DNA of 64,000 nt. Source: Planotetraspora thailandica. Its GTDB lineage: Bacteria; Actinomycetota; Actinomycetes; Streptosporangiales; Streptosporangiaceae. Within the stretch, counting starts at the first letter, position 1, and every line of letters begins with the position of its first letter. Positions 1-8,900 of this stretch are shown one piece after another. The notes beneath the pieces were generated by a model, which made no database searches, was not told where the DNA came from, and was given only the letters and a program-made list of their open reading frames with translations. The stretch lies in assembly GCF_016863335.1 (NCBI RefSeq), contig NZ_BOOR01000007.1, forward strand, positions 1 to 64,000, read 5' to 3'. Made by a program: the position numbers and the translations under genes.

Positions 1-102
1 TCAGACCCCGCATTTCAACAACCGGCCCGGGCAGGCCGTGAACCGGCGGAAAAGGCCCGTAAGCCGTCCGCTGACGACCCGAACGACGTGCCGCCCTTCT
101 GA
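1..102 (+). CDS. C-terminal fragment, possibly single-stranded DNA-binding protein
   Basis: The reading frame is open from the first base and ends at TGA 100-102, giving the last 33 residues of a protein cut by the window edge. The tail is rich in Ala, Pro and Arg and finishes with the acidic tip DDPNDVPPF. SSB proteins end in a short acidic tip of the type DDDIPF that recruits partner proteins, after a disordered linker, so this is a reasonable but unproven match. A weak imperfect hairpin (about 112-133) follows the stop. The identity rests only on the tip, and the rest of the gene lies outside the window. Confidence 0.4.
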   Translation, partial: SDPAFQQPARAGREPAEKARKPSADDPNDVPPF

Positions 103-398
103 CGGCCGAGACGAATAACCCCCGAGTTGTTCGGCTGCGGAATGGGGTTGCTACTCGCCGCCCCCCCGGTGCGGCCAGCCCGCCGTACGGCTACCCCCCC
201 GTGCGGCCTGCTCGCTGTGCGGCCAGCTTCTCGTGCGGCTAGCCCGCCCAAGCCCGCTCGCAGTACGGCCTGTTGGCCGGAGGGGCCGAACACCGGTTCC
301 GGCAGGTCCAACGGGGAGCCGTAGAGCGAAGATGCGGCCTTTGCCATCGTGGTGGCCGCTCTCTCACCCCCTGCGTGACGTCTACACGCTGACCTTGT
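103..398. other. Intergenic region with degenerate GC-rich repeats
   Basis: No convincing gene is visible in these 296 bases. Between about 160 and 275 there is a run of imperfect repeats built on the core GTGCGGCC or GTACGGC, about 16 bases per unit and at least five units. The open frames through this stretch are low-complexity Arg/Pro/Gly strings and are not supported as genes. Confidence 0.5.
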
Positions 399-1229
399 TC
401 AGGACGTGTCGCCCGGCCGCCAGATCCAGTTCTGCCTGGTGTAGAGCTGCTGGAGCCCGGCCCTGAGCATGTTGTTGAGCGACGGGTTGCTCTCGCCGTC
501 CGAGGGCTGCCCGGTCTCGGCGACGAGCCAGCGGCAGCCCGCGCTCGCGGCCTCCTTGGCGCGGGCCGCGATCAGGGCCGACTGCGCCCCGCGGTTGCGG
601 TGATCGGGCAGCGTGGACCCGGTGTTCAACGAGCCGACCTCGCCGTGGACGTACAGGTTGCCGCCGCCGATGATCTGGTCGCCCTCCCAGGCCGCGTACG
701 GCCGGAAGTGCGGGTGCCCGACGCTGGCCACCAGCATCTCCGCGATGCCCTCCTCGGGCATGCCGAACGCCTTGAGGATCGCCGACGCCCACATGCGGGC
801 GTCGCCGGCGCCGACCGGCTCGATGCGCAACCGGGTCTCCCCGGCCGGCACGACGGCTTCGATCGGGGCGCCGAGCTTCGCGATGTGCCCTCCCGGCTGA
901 AGGCCGTGGGTGCGGGCGATTTCGGGCCAGTTCGGCGGAAGCACGGAGGGCGCGATCTGGATGACCGCGCCCTTGCTGCCTTCCGAGCGGTAGAAGTCCA
1001 GCACGCGGCCGATGAGGTCATCGGTGACCGGCTCGTCGAAACCGAATCCGAGCGCCTTGCTCCAGTAGCCGGTCGGATCGTGCCGCATCGACATGGCGAC
1101 GCCGCCCCCGATGCGGCTGGTGGTGATGCCGAGGGCCGACGCGGTGGACGGCGGGACATTCGACTCGTACTGGTACATGAACTCCGCCTCGGCGCTTTCG
1201 GCCAGGGCGGTCAGCTGTTCGTGCGACAT
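399..1229 (-). CDS. GNAT-like N-acetyltransferase
   Basis: A predicted 276-residue soluble protein that resembles two-lobed GNAT acetyltransferases. The C-terminal half has the typical pattern of an acceptor-side strand (IIGGGNLYVHG), then LPDHRNRGAQSALIAARAKE, which matches motif A (R/Q-x-x-G-x-G/A acetyl-CoA pyrophosphate loop) in weakened form. The substrate is unknown. I chose ATG 1229 because AGGAA sits six bases upstream on the minus strand. The in-frame ATG at 1256 and the upstream start at 1304 lack a ribosome binding site. It is the last gene of the leftward group and is separated from the ECF pair by about 100 bases. The family call is fairly secure, the activity is not. Confidence 0.7.
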   Translation of the reverse strand: MSHEQLTALAESAEAEFMYQYESNVPPSTASALGITTSRIGGGVAMSMRHDPTGYWSKALGFGFDEPVTDDLIGRVLDFYRSEGSKGAVIQIAPSVLPPNWPEIARTHGLQPGGHIAKLGAPIEAVVPAGETRLRIEPVGAGDARMWASAILKAFGMPEEGIAEMLVASVGHPHFRPYAAWEGDQIIGGGNLYVHGEVGSLNTGSTLPDHRNRGAQSALIAARAKEAASAGCRWLVAETGQPSDGESNPSLNNMLRAGLQQLYTRQNWIWRPGDTS

Positions 1230-1325
1230 GGATTCCTCGCTGGGCGACGCGGTCATGGGGGCACGGCCGCGCCCCGTTCCTTGCCGCCCAGGGTACAAAT
1301 CCACCCGAACTGCTAGGGAAGCCCG

Positions 1326-2429
1326 CTACTTCTCAGGAGGGGTGGCGCTGGACCAGGCGGCGCTGGTGACGAGGGTGTAGCTCGTGAGCTTCCCCTGACC
1401 GGAGGCGCTCTTCCCGAGGTTCCAGAATTCTCTGGCGAACGCCTGACCGGTCCGCGGATCGAAGATCAGCCGGACCTGACCCAGCGTCCCTGCGTCTCCG
1501 CGCCGGGTGTACGCGACGGCCACTCCCTTTCGGCCCTGTTGGTCGGTGACCTGACCCAGGGTGGTGACACCCTTCAGGCCGGCCATCATCCGGTAGGCCG
1601 CCGCGCGTACCTCCGGCGTCACCGGCATGTCCAGCACGAGCAGGTTGGCGCTCCAGAACAGGTACTCCGTCTGGGTCTCGCCGGTCGTGGTGTCCTGCTT
1701 CAGCAGGTACGCCTTCAACCTCGCAGGATCGGCAGGCAACGTGGACAACTCGGCCGCGGAGACCCGTCGGCCGCCGAGGACGAAGCCGGTACCACGGGTG
1801 GTCTTGAGCCGGCGTGGTCCGCTCGCCGCCGTGATGACGACCGGCTTCATCCCCCTCGGGGCCGGTTGCGTCCACTTCGCCGGGGAGCCGTCCCTTTTCC
1901 ACGCGGCCGTGTCGGCGGGGGTGGCCGGTGCGGCACCGAGACCCTGGAAGAAGAACCGGCTCTGGTCCTTCGGAGTCCACGCCAGCCAGCTCTCCTGGCT
2001 GATCTTCTGGAGGATGTCGTACGGCCTGCCCGCGGGGCCGACCTGCCGGGTCGCCCCCTGCTCGGTCTTGATGACCCAGTAGCGGCCAGCGATGGCCTTC
2101 TCGTCGGCGACACGTTCGAGGGCGACGCGGTCCGCGGCGGTCAGCAGCAACTGCTGTGCCGTGGCCGGCGGCGATGCCTCCCGGCCTGTAGCCGTCGATG
2201 CCGGTGGTGGGGCGTCAAGCCTGACGACCACCGCTGACACGGCCAGTGCTCCGGCGGCCACCGCCGGGATCAGCCCGCCGGCCACCAGCAGCCGGCGCCG
2301 GCGGCGGCGCCTCGTGGTGTCCCGGGGGTATGCGGTGATCGCGTTCAGATCGAGGGGGCGGGGGCCCCGGTCGAGTTGCCCCGGCCGGGCCTCGGACAAC
2401 ATCTCCAGCACGTCGCGATGGCGGCTCAC
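1326..2429 (-). CDS. CU044_5270-type membrane protein, probable ECF sigma partner
   Basis: A 367-residue protein starting at GTG 2429, which overlaps the stop of the sigma factor gene by four bases (GTGA), so the two are translationally coupled. A short cytoplasmic N-terminus is followed by an Arg-rich stretch (TRRRRRRR) and a single membrane segment (about residues 46-66, LLVAGGLIPAVAAGALAVSA), then a large extracytoplasmic domain with no Cys. This layout and gene order match CU044_5270-family proteins of actinobacteria, which are encoded next to SigE-type ECF factors. A role as anti-sigma or signal sensor is inferred from position and topology only. No zinc-binding anti-sigma motif (HxxxCxxC) is visible. 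Confidence 0.7.
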   Translation of the reverse strand: MSRHRDVLEMLSEARPGQLDRGPRPLDLNAITAYPRDTTRRRRRRRLLVAGGLIPAVAAGALAVSAVVVRLDAPPPASTATGREASPPATAQQLLLTAADRVALERVADEKAIAGRYWVIKTEQGATRQVGPAGRPYDILQKISQESWLAWTPKDQSRFFFQGLGAAPATPADTAAWKRDGSPAKWTQPAPRGMKPVVITAASGPRRLKTTRGTGFVLGGRRVSAAELSTLPADPARLKAYLLKQDTTTGETQTEYLFWSANLLVLDMPVTPEVRAAAYRMMAGLKGVTTLGQVTDQQGRKGVAVAYTRRGDAGTLGQVRLIFDPRTGQAFAREFWNLGKSASGQGKLTSYTLVTSAAWSSATPPEK

Positions 2430-2968
2430 CGGCTGAACTCCTTTGTCGATTCGGTTTCGTCTACGTCGGTCAGGGCCTGTTCCAGTCGCTTTCTCGCGCG
2501 GTGCAGACGGACGAAGAAGGTGGCCACAGAGCAACCGACGACCCGGGCCGCGTCCCGGTTGGACAGCCCGTGCCAGGCCACGAGCGTCAGCAGTTCCCGG
2601 TCGCTCTCAGCTAATTGGGCCAGGGCGGCGAGCACGGAGGACCGTTCGGCTACGCCGTCGGCCACGTCCGCGTCCACCTCATCGACCCAGGCACGCAGTT
2701 CGTCCGCCAGGGAGGCCTGCCGTACCTCGTCCCTGTAGCGCCCGTGCATGACGTTGCGGGCCACGACCAGCAGCCATGGCAACGGCGCCGGGGGCATCGC
2801 GGACAATCGCCGCCACGCGACAAGGAAGGTCTCACTGACGACGTCGTCGGCGAGTCGGCGGCCCGCCCGGCTCACCGCGTACGCGTACACCTGCGCATGG
2901 TGTGCCGCGTACATCTCGGTGAACCGGGCGCTCGCATCTGGTTCTGTCACTGGCCGGTGCTCCTCCAT
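2426..2968 (-). CDS. ECF RNA polymerase sigma factor
   Basis: A 180-residue sigma-70-family protein with only regions 2 and 4, as in ECF sigma factors. Region 2 is visible as HHAQVYAYAVSRAGRRLADDVVSE and TFLVAWRRL (core binding and -10 recognition). Region 4 is ESDRELLTLVAWHGLSNRDA plus ARVVGCSVATFFVRLHRARK (helix-turn-helix for the -35). It would direct RNA polymerase to a small regulon, probably including itself. It is coupled to the membrane protein gene downstream by a GTGA overlap, so that protein is its likely regulator. It is divergent from the SMC defence operon across about 110 bases. The family is certain, the regulon unknown. Confidence 0.92.
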   Translation of the reverse strand: MEEHRPVTEPDASARFTEMYAAHHAQVYAYAVSRAGRRLADDVVSETFLVAWRRLSAMPPAPLPWLLVVARNVMHGRYRDEVRQASLADELRAWVDEVDADVADGVAERSSVLAALAQLAESDRELLTLVAWHGLSNRDAARVVGCSVATFFVRLHRARKRLEQALTDVDETESTKEFSR

Positions 2969-3080
2969 GAGGAAGGGACGGTTTCACCCGGTAATGCACG
3001 TGAGGCCGCCGTTCTTACACAGGCCGGATCGTGCTGTCGAAGGGGGTTGTCGTACCGTTGCGCGATACTTGCTGCTCGTC

Positions 3081-4619
3081 ATGGCAGATTCAATGGACGG
3101 TTCCAGAGCCCTCGACTTGGACGCTCTGGCCATCGGGGACAGATTCCGGCTGTTCAACTTCACCCGCAGGGACGACCACGTCGCCTACCTGTGGGTGCTC
3201 CGGGCGATGGAGCGCCTGCGCGCGGTGCATCGGGTCCAGGTCGACACCGACGACGTGGCGGCGGCGCTCCGCGATCTGGCGCAGGTGCACGACGATGTCC
3301 CGCAACTGGACACGGGCCTGCGGAGCCGGTTGGACGCGCTGGCCGACGACGGGATCGTCCACCGGCTCGAAGACGCGTCCCGCGCGGGAACGCTGGAGCG
3401 CTACCGGAACAGGCAGTCGGTCTACCAGTTCAGCGAGCTCGGCTACCGGGCTTTCATCGCGGTGGAAGACGTGCTGGCGGCCAGGGTCAGGGACGCGAAC
3501 CTGTCCCGGCTGGTCTTCTCCGACATCCTCGACGACCTCAAGGCGCTGGCCGTCGCCAATCGCACCGGTGACCAGGAACAGGTCTACCGGCGGTTGTCCC
3601 GCCTGAACCAGGTCATGGAGGACATGGTCCGCAGGTCCGCCCAGTTCCACGTGACCCTCAGCGAGATCGTGAGCTCGACGGAGACTTCGCCCGAGCTGTT
3701 CCTCAGGTACAAGAACGCCCTGCTCGTCCACATGAGCGATTTCATGGCGGAGCTCGACCGTTACCTGCCTCGCCTGGACCGGGCCGTACGCGACGTCGAG
3801 GAGACGGGCGTCAACACGCTGCTGGTCAGGGCGGCCGACGCCGACGACCGCCCGTTCCTCAGCCCCGCCGAGCGGATCGAAGACTGGGAGAGGCGCTGGC
3901 AGGCACTGCGGGCGTGGTTCACGCGGCGGCCGGGATACGAGTCCGGGGCCGGTGAGCTGCGCCGGGCGACCAGGTCAGCGGTGTCCGCGGTGATCGCACT
4001 GCTGCGCCAGCTCACCGAGGCGCAGCGCGGCGGCGTCAACCGGGCCTCCGAGCTGCGGCATCTCGCCCAGTGGGTGTACAACACGCCCGATGAGGACGCG
4101 GCGTACGCCCTGATGTCGGCGGCCTTCGACCTCGGTTCGGCCCGTCACCTCGGCGGTGCGCACGACGACGTCGAGGAGATCTCGCCCAGGGCCACCTGGT
4201 GGGACGCGCCGGGCATCGAGATCGCGCTCACGCCCTTCCGCACGGGACGGCACGCCGGTCCCGGCCTTCCCCAGCCGGTCCGCGTCGACACGGGGCAGCG
4301 GGCCGACCTGCGCAGGCGGCAGATCGAGGCGAGGAGCGCCGAGCGGGCGGCCGCCCGCAGCCTGGCGAAGCGCGGCGCGCACGGCCGGGTCCTCGACGAC
4401 GCCGAGACCAGGGTGGTGATGTCGTTGCTGACCCGGGCACTGGAGGCCCGGGCGGTGGTCGCCGGCCGGTTGAAATCCGGGTCGGGAAGCGACGACACGG
4501 TGGTGTTGAGGCTCGTCCCCGATCCGGTGGGCAGTTCCGTCCGCACCACGCACGGCGTGATGCACCTGCCCGGGTTCGCCCTGGAGATCGTCCCCCGTTC
4601 CGGGAGGGCGCATGGCTGA
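3081..4619 (+). CDS. jetA: DUF2397 / TIGR02677 protein, Wadjet JetA-like kleisin
   Basis: A predicted 512-residue protein recognisable as the DUF2397 family from its N-terminal pattern (FNFTRRDDHVAYLWVLRAME), its central helical region and its place in front of DUF2398 and a long SMC-like ATPase. In the Wadjet plasmid-defence systems this is the kleisin-like subunit that bridges the SMC heads. Start ATG 3081 is preferred, with ATG 3093 as an alternative; neither has a clear ribosome binding site, and GATACT at 3064-3069 could be a -10 box giving a short leader. The stop overlaps the start of the next gene by eight bases. The longer open frame back to 2748 runs through the sigma factor gene and is not used. 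Confidence 0.85.
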   Translation: MADSMDGSRALDLDALAIGDRFRLFNFTRRDDHVAYLWVLRAMERLRAVHRVQVDTDDVAAALRDLAQVHDDVPQLDTGLRSRLDALADDGIVHRLEDASRAGTLERYRNRQSVYQFSELGYRAFIAVEDVLAARVRDANLSRLVFSDILDDLKALAVANRTGDQEQVYRRLSRLNQVMEDMVRRSAQFHVTLSEIVSSTETSPELFLRYKNALLVHMSDFMAELDRYLPRLDRAVRDVEETGVNTLLVRAADADDRPFLSPAERIEDWERRWQALRAWFTRRPGYESGAGELRRATRSAVSAVIALLRQLTEAQRGGVNRASELRHLAQWVYNTPDEDAAYALMSAAFDLGSARHLGGAHDDVEEISPRATWWDAPGIEIALTPFRTGRHAGPGLPQPVRVDTGQRADLRRRQIEARSAERAAARSLAKRGAHGRVLDDAETRVVMSLLTRALEARAVVAGRLKSGSGSDDTVVLRLVPDPVGSSVRTTHGVMHLPGFALEIVPRSGRAHG

Positions 4620-5982
4620 GCCGCGCGCGGCGGCCGACGTGCCGGTCACCGACCTCGCCGCCTATCAGGACGCCGTACGGCTGGTGCTCACCAGCGACCT
4701 CATCACGGCCATCCACCCCCGGCCGGGTGTGCTCGACCGGGTGCTGCCCTGGGCCGACCAGCTCACCCGGGACCTCCACGACCTGTTCGGCTACACCCTG
4801 ATCGCGACGACCCGGCACGTGCGGCTGATCCGCCGCCTCGACGGGCTCAACCCGTCGCGCGGGAAGGTCTTCACCACGAAGGCGGGCAAACCCTTCGACC
4901 GCAGGCGCCTGGCCTATCTCTGCCTGATCCTCGGCTCCTTCCAGCGATCACGGGTGGAGATCAGCCTGGCCGACCTCGTCCGGCAGTTCGGGCCGGTGGC
5001 CAACACCATCGAGGGTCTCGGCTTCGACCCGCTGGTCCCCGGGCACAAGGCGGCGGTCGTCGACGTGCTCGGCTGGCTGGTCGAGCGCGGGGCGATGAGC
5101 CTGTCCGACGGCTCGGTCGAGGCGTGGACCCGCGGCGGCGGAGGCGACGCCCTCTATGACATCGACCACGACATCTGCTCGATGATCTTCCGGCCGGCCC
5201 GCCCCGTGCAGCATCTGACCAGCTCCGCCGCCCTGCTCGAGTATGTGTACGAGGGCAATCCCGACGCAGCCTTCGAGAACGCAGCCGAGCGCCGGGCGCG
5301 CCGGCTGCTGCTGGAGCAACCGGTGGTCTACTACGCCGACGTCGACGCGGAGACGGCCGCCGTGTTGCGGCGCGACGACGTCGCCGAGAACCTGGCCCGG
5401 CTCACCGGTCTGGTGGTGGAACGCCGGGCGGAGGGCGTCATGCTGGCCGATCCCAGTGGGAAGTTCACCGACCGGCCCTTCCCCGGCCGGGGTGGCGCGG
5501 TCAACCGGGCCGCCGGGCTGCTGCTCGGCAAGATCGCCGACCTTCTGGAGGACCCAGGCGCGCTCCGCCGCGTCGAAGCTCCGACCGAGGCGGAGCGGCA
5601 ACGCGACCTGATCACGCGGATCGACTCCGCGCTCCCCGAAGGCGGGGTCGTGCACGACCTGGCGTGGTCGCCGGCCGAGCGCGCGCCCGCGCCGCGCCGC
5701 GAGCCCGAACTGCTCGCCCTCGTCGAACGGCACCGCCTGGAAGAGCTGATCGGGGAGCTGTACGAGAGGTTCGGCGCCGCGTCCTTCACCGGCACGTGGC
5801 AGCAGGACCCCCACGGCCTGCTCGACGCCGCGGTGGTCCTGCTGGCCGAGCTTCGGCTGGTGCGTCCCGTGCCCGGCGGCGTGCTGGTGCTTCCCGCCGC
5901 CCTCCGCTACCGCAACATCACCTTGGCGATCCCGGCGCCGCCCAAAGGCCAGCTCGACCTGTTCGATGGAGACACGAAATGA
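4612..5982 (+). CDS. jetB: DUF2398 / TIGR02678 protein, Wadjet JetB-like subunit
   Basis: A 456-residue protein of the DUF2398 family, which always travels with DUF2397 and a TIGR02680 SMC-like ATPase. In Wadjet complexes the corresponding subunit is the MukE/KITE-like winged-helix partner of the kleisin. Winged-helix-like stretches are visible around TRDLHDLFGYTLIATTRHVR and SRVEISLADLVRQFGPVANT. The start overlaps JetA by eight bases and the stop overlaps the SMC gene by four (ATGA), so the three subunits are translationally coupled, as expected for a fixed-stoichiometry complex. The family call is strong, the mechanism is taken from the family. Confidence 0.85.
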   Translation: MAEPRAAADVPVTDLAAYQDAVRLVLTSDLITAIHPRPGVLDRVLPWADQLTRDLHDLFGYTLIATTRHVRLIRRLDGLNPSRGKVFTTKAGKPFDRRRLAYLCLILGSFQRSRVEISLADLVRQFGPVANTIEGLGFDPLVPGHKAAVVDVLGWLVERGAMSLSDGSVEAWTRGGGGDALYDIDHDICSMIFRPARPVQHLTSSAALLEYVYEGNPDAAFENAAERRARRLLLEQPVVYYADVDAETAAVLRRDDVAENLARLTGLVVERRAEGVMLADPSGKFTDRPFPGRGGAVNRAAGLLLGKIADLLEDPGALRRVEAPTEAERQRDLITRIDSALPEGGVVHDLAWSPAERAPAPRREPELLALVERHRLEELIGELYERFGAASFTGTWQQDPHGLLDAAVVLLAELRLVRPVPGGVLVLPAALRYRNITLAIPAPPKGQLDLFDGDTK

Positions 5983-8900
5983 CGAGATTCAAACCGTCCC
6001 GTGCCGGGCTGATCAACATCTGGGACTACACGGACGAGGAGTTCGTGTTCGCCGACGGCAGGCTGGTGCTGCGCGGGCACAACGGCTCCGGCAAGACCAA
6101 GGCCCTGGAGGTGTTGTTCCCCTTCATCCTCGACGGGGTCGTCGACGCCCGCCGCCTGGACCCGTTCAGCGGTGAGAACCGCACCATGAAGTCCAACCTC
6201 CTCTACCGGGGGCAGGAGTCGGAATACGGCTTCGTGTGGATGGAGTTCGCCGCGGACGCGCGGACGGTCACGCTGATCATCGCCATGCATGCCCACAAGG
6301 ACCGGCCGGAGGTCAAAAGGTCCTACTTCGTGACGGGCAAGCGGCTCGGCGTCGACTTCGGCCTGCTGTCGGACGACTCCCGGCCGCTGACCGACCAGCA
6401 GCTCAAGCGCATGCTCGAACCCGACGCGTGGCAGGGCAGCCCCACCGACTACCGTGAGGCCGTCGACGGCGCGCTCTTCGGCCTCGGGCGGGAGCGCTAC
6501 ATCCAGCTGCTCGACCTGCTGCTCGCGCTGCGCCGGCCGTTGCTGGCCAAGGACCTGGACCCGGGTAAGGTCTCCGACACCCTCACCGCCGGGCTGAGCC
6601 CCGTCTCGGAAAGCCTCGTCGAGCAGGCCGCGCGTGACTTCGACAACCTGGCCGCCGTCCAGCGCCAGTTCGACGACCTCACCGCGGCCGACGGCGCCGC
6701 CCGGGCGTTTCTCGACCGCTACGCCGACTACCTGCGGGCCGAGGTGCGTTTCCATCTCGACCGGATCGCCGGCCGTACGCAGAAGGTGGCGAAGCACGCC
6801 GCCGAGATCGACGCCGCGCGGGCGGAGGCGGAGCGCGCGGAGGAGGCCCATGCGGACGCGCAGGAGGCGTGCGAGGCCGCGACCGGCGAGCAGAGCAGGC
6901 TCGCCGCCCGGCTCGACGGGCTGAAGAAGGACACGGCCTACACCGCCCAGAGCGATCTGGAGAACCTGCGCGGGCAGGTCTCCAGGGGAGCGCAGGAGAT
7001 CGCCCGCGCGCGTGAGGCCAACGACCGCAGCGCCGCGCACATCGCCGAACTCCGCCAGGAGGCGGCCGAGCTCGACACGCAGCTCAAGGACGCGCGTGAC
7101 AGCACCGGACGGCTGGCCGCCCGCAGGGCAGAAGCCGCCGGGCTCGCCGGCATCACGCACGCCGACGACGACGACCTCCAGGCCGCCCGGGCGCATGTCA
7201 GCGCACGCCGGCGAGACGTCGAAGACGTACGGCACCAGCTGGCCGAGCTCGGTGACGCGGAGAAGGCGCGAGGGCGCGCCGAGCGGGCGGCGCAGAAGGC
7301 GCAGCAGAAGATCGAGACGTGCCGGCTGGCCGTCGAGGCGGCCGAGCGGGACCTCGACGAGACGCGCATGCGGGCGGAGGAACGGCTGAGCGCCTGGGCC
7401 GGCCGCTGGACGGCCCAAGCCGCCGGCGAGGCCGCGGTGGTGCCCGCCGACGACGTGGCGGTCCTCACGGAAAGCCTGGCGCGGATCGGCGAGCCGGGCG
7501 CGCCGAGCCTGGCTGAGGTCTTCGGCGACCTGGCAGAAGGGCGGCGCACGGCGCTCGCCACCGGCATGGCGGCCCTCGACGTCGAGCGCCGCCGGCTCGC
7601 CGCCGAGCTCGAACGGCTGGCCGCGCTGCGCGACGAGATCGCCACCGAACGCGACGACGCGCCCGCGCCGGCCGCCCACCGGCACGCCGACAGGACCGGA
7701 CGGCCGGGCGCCGCATTGTGGCAGCTCGTGCGGTTCGCCGACGACGTGCCGGACGCCGACGCCGCGGCCGTCGAAGGAGCCCTGGACGCGGCCGGGCTGC
7801 TGACCGCCTGGATCCACCCCGACCCGGGGCTCACCGAGGCCGCCGTCGCCGAGGCGGAGGCCGACGCGTACCTGATTCCGGCCCCCGCAGCGTCCCGGCC
7901 CGCGGGTCCCACCCTGTCGGGCGTCCTCGTTCCCGAAGATCAGGACCTGGTCCCCGCCCACGTCGTCTCCGCCGTGCTCGACTCGATCGCGCTGCCCGAT
8001 TCGGTCGCCGACGGCGCGACGGCCGGTCCGGCGGTCAGCAGGAAAGGCCAGTTCACCTACGGCGTCCACCTGGGAGCCCAGCCCAAGGCCGGGGCGGAGT
8101 TCATCGGCGCCACCAACCGGGCGGCCCGGCGGCGGGCACGCCTCGCCGAGTGCGAGCACGACATCCAAGCCCGGTCGCAGGAGCTGTCGGACGTCGAGGC
8201 GGGGCGGGACACGCTGCAGCAGCGGCTGGCCGACGCCGGCCAGGCCAAGAGCGAGCTTCAGCCCGTGGGCAAGGAGATCCTCACACGCGTCGCGGCGCTC
8301 GCGGAGAAGTCGACCCTGCTGGCCGCGGCCCGTGCCGAGCACGCCGAGGCCGCCACGACATTGGACGACGCCACAGCCGAGCTGGACGCCGAGCGGCGCA
8401 GGCTCCGGCAGGCCGCCGCCGATCGCAACCTCCCGGCCGCTCCCGCGGAGATCGATGCGGTCGACCTCGCCATCGGCGACTTCATCGAGGCCGCCGAGCA
8501 GCTGTTCCAGGAGCGTACCCGGATCGGCATCTACGAGGACGACCTTCTCGCGCGCCGCCGTACGGTCGAGCGGCTCGAAAGGGAGCACCGGGACGCCGGC
8601 GAGGCACTGGCGGAGAAGGAGGAGGCGCACCTCAGCGTGGCCGAGCGCCTCGCCGCGATGGAGGAGGCGCTGAGTGCGCCGCTGAAGGAGATCCTGGACC
8701 AGATCAACGAGGTCGAGCGGGCGCTCCAGGCGGCGGGGGCCGCGTGGCGGGCCGCCGACGAGCGGGCCCGCCGGGAACATGACGCGCTCGTGCAGGCGCA
8801 GGCCGCCTGCCGGCACGGCAAGGACGCCCTCGTGGCCGCGCTGAGTGAGATGGTCGACGAGTTCGTGGCGTTCGGCCCGCTCGCCCAGGCGGAGTTGCGG

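Noticed and set aside
15-347. A 110-codon minus-strand frame at the left edge
   Set aside because: Passes through the degenerate repeats and is antisense to the SSB-like tail; no codon bias typical of real genes.
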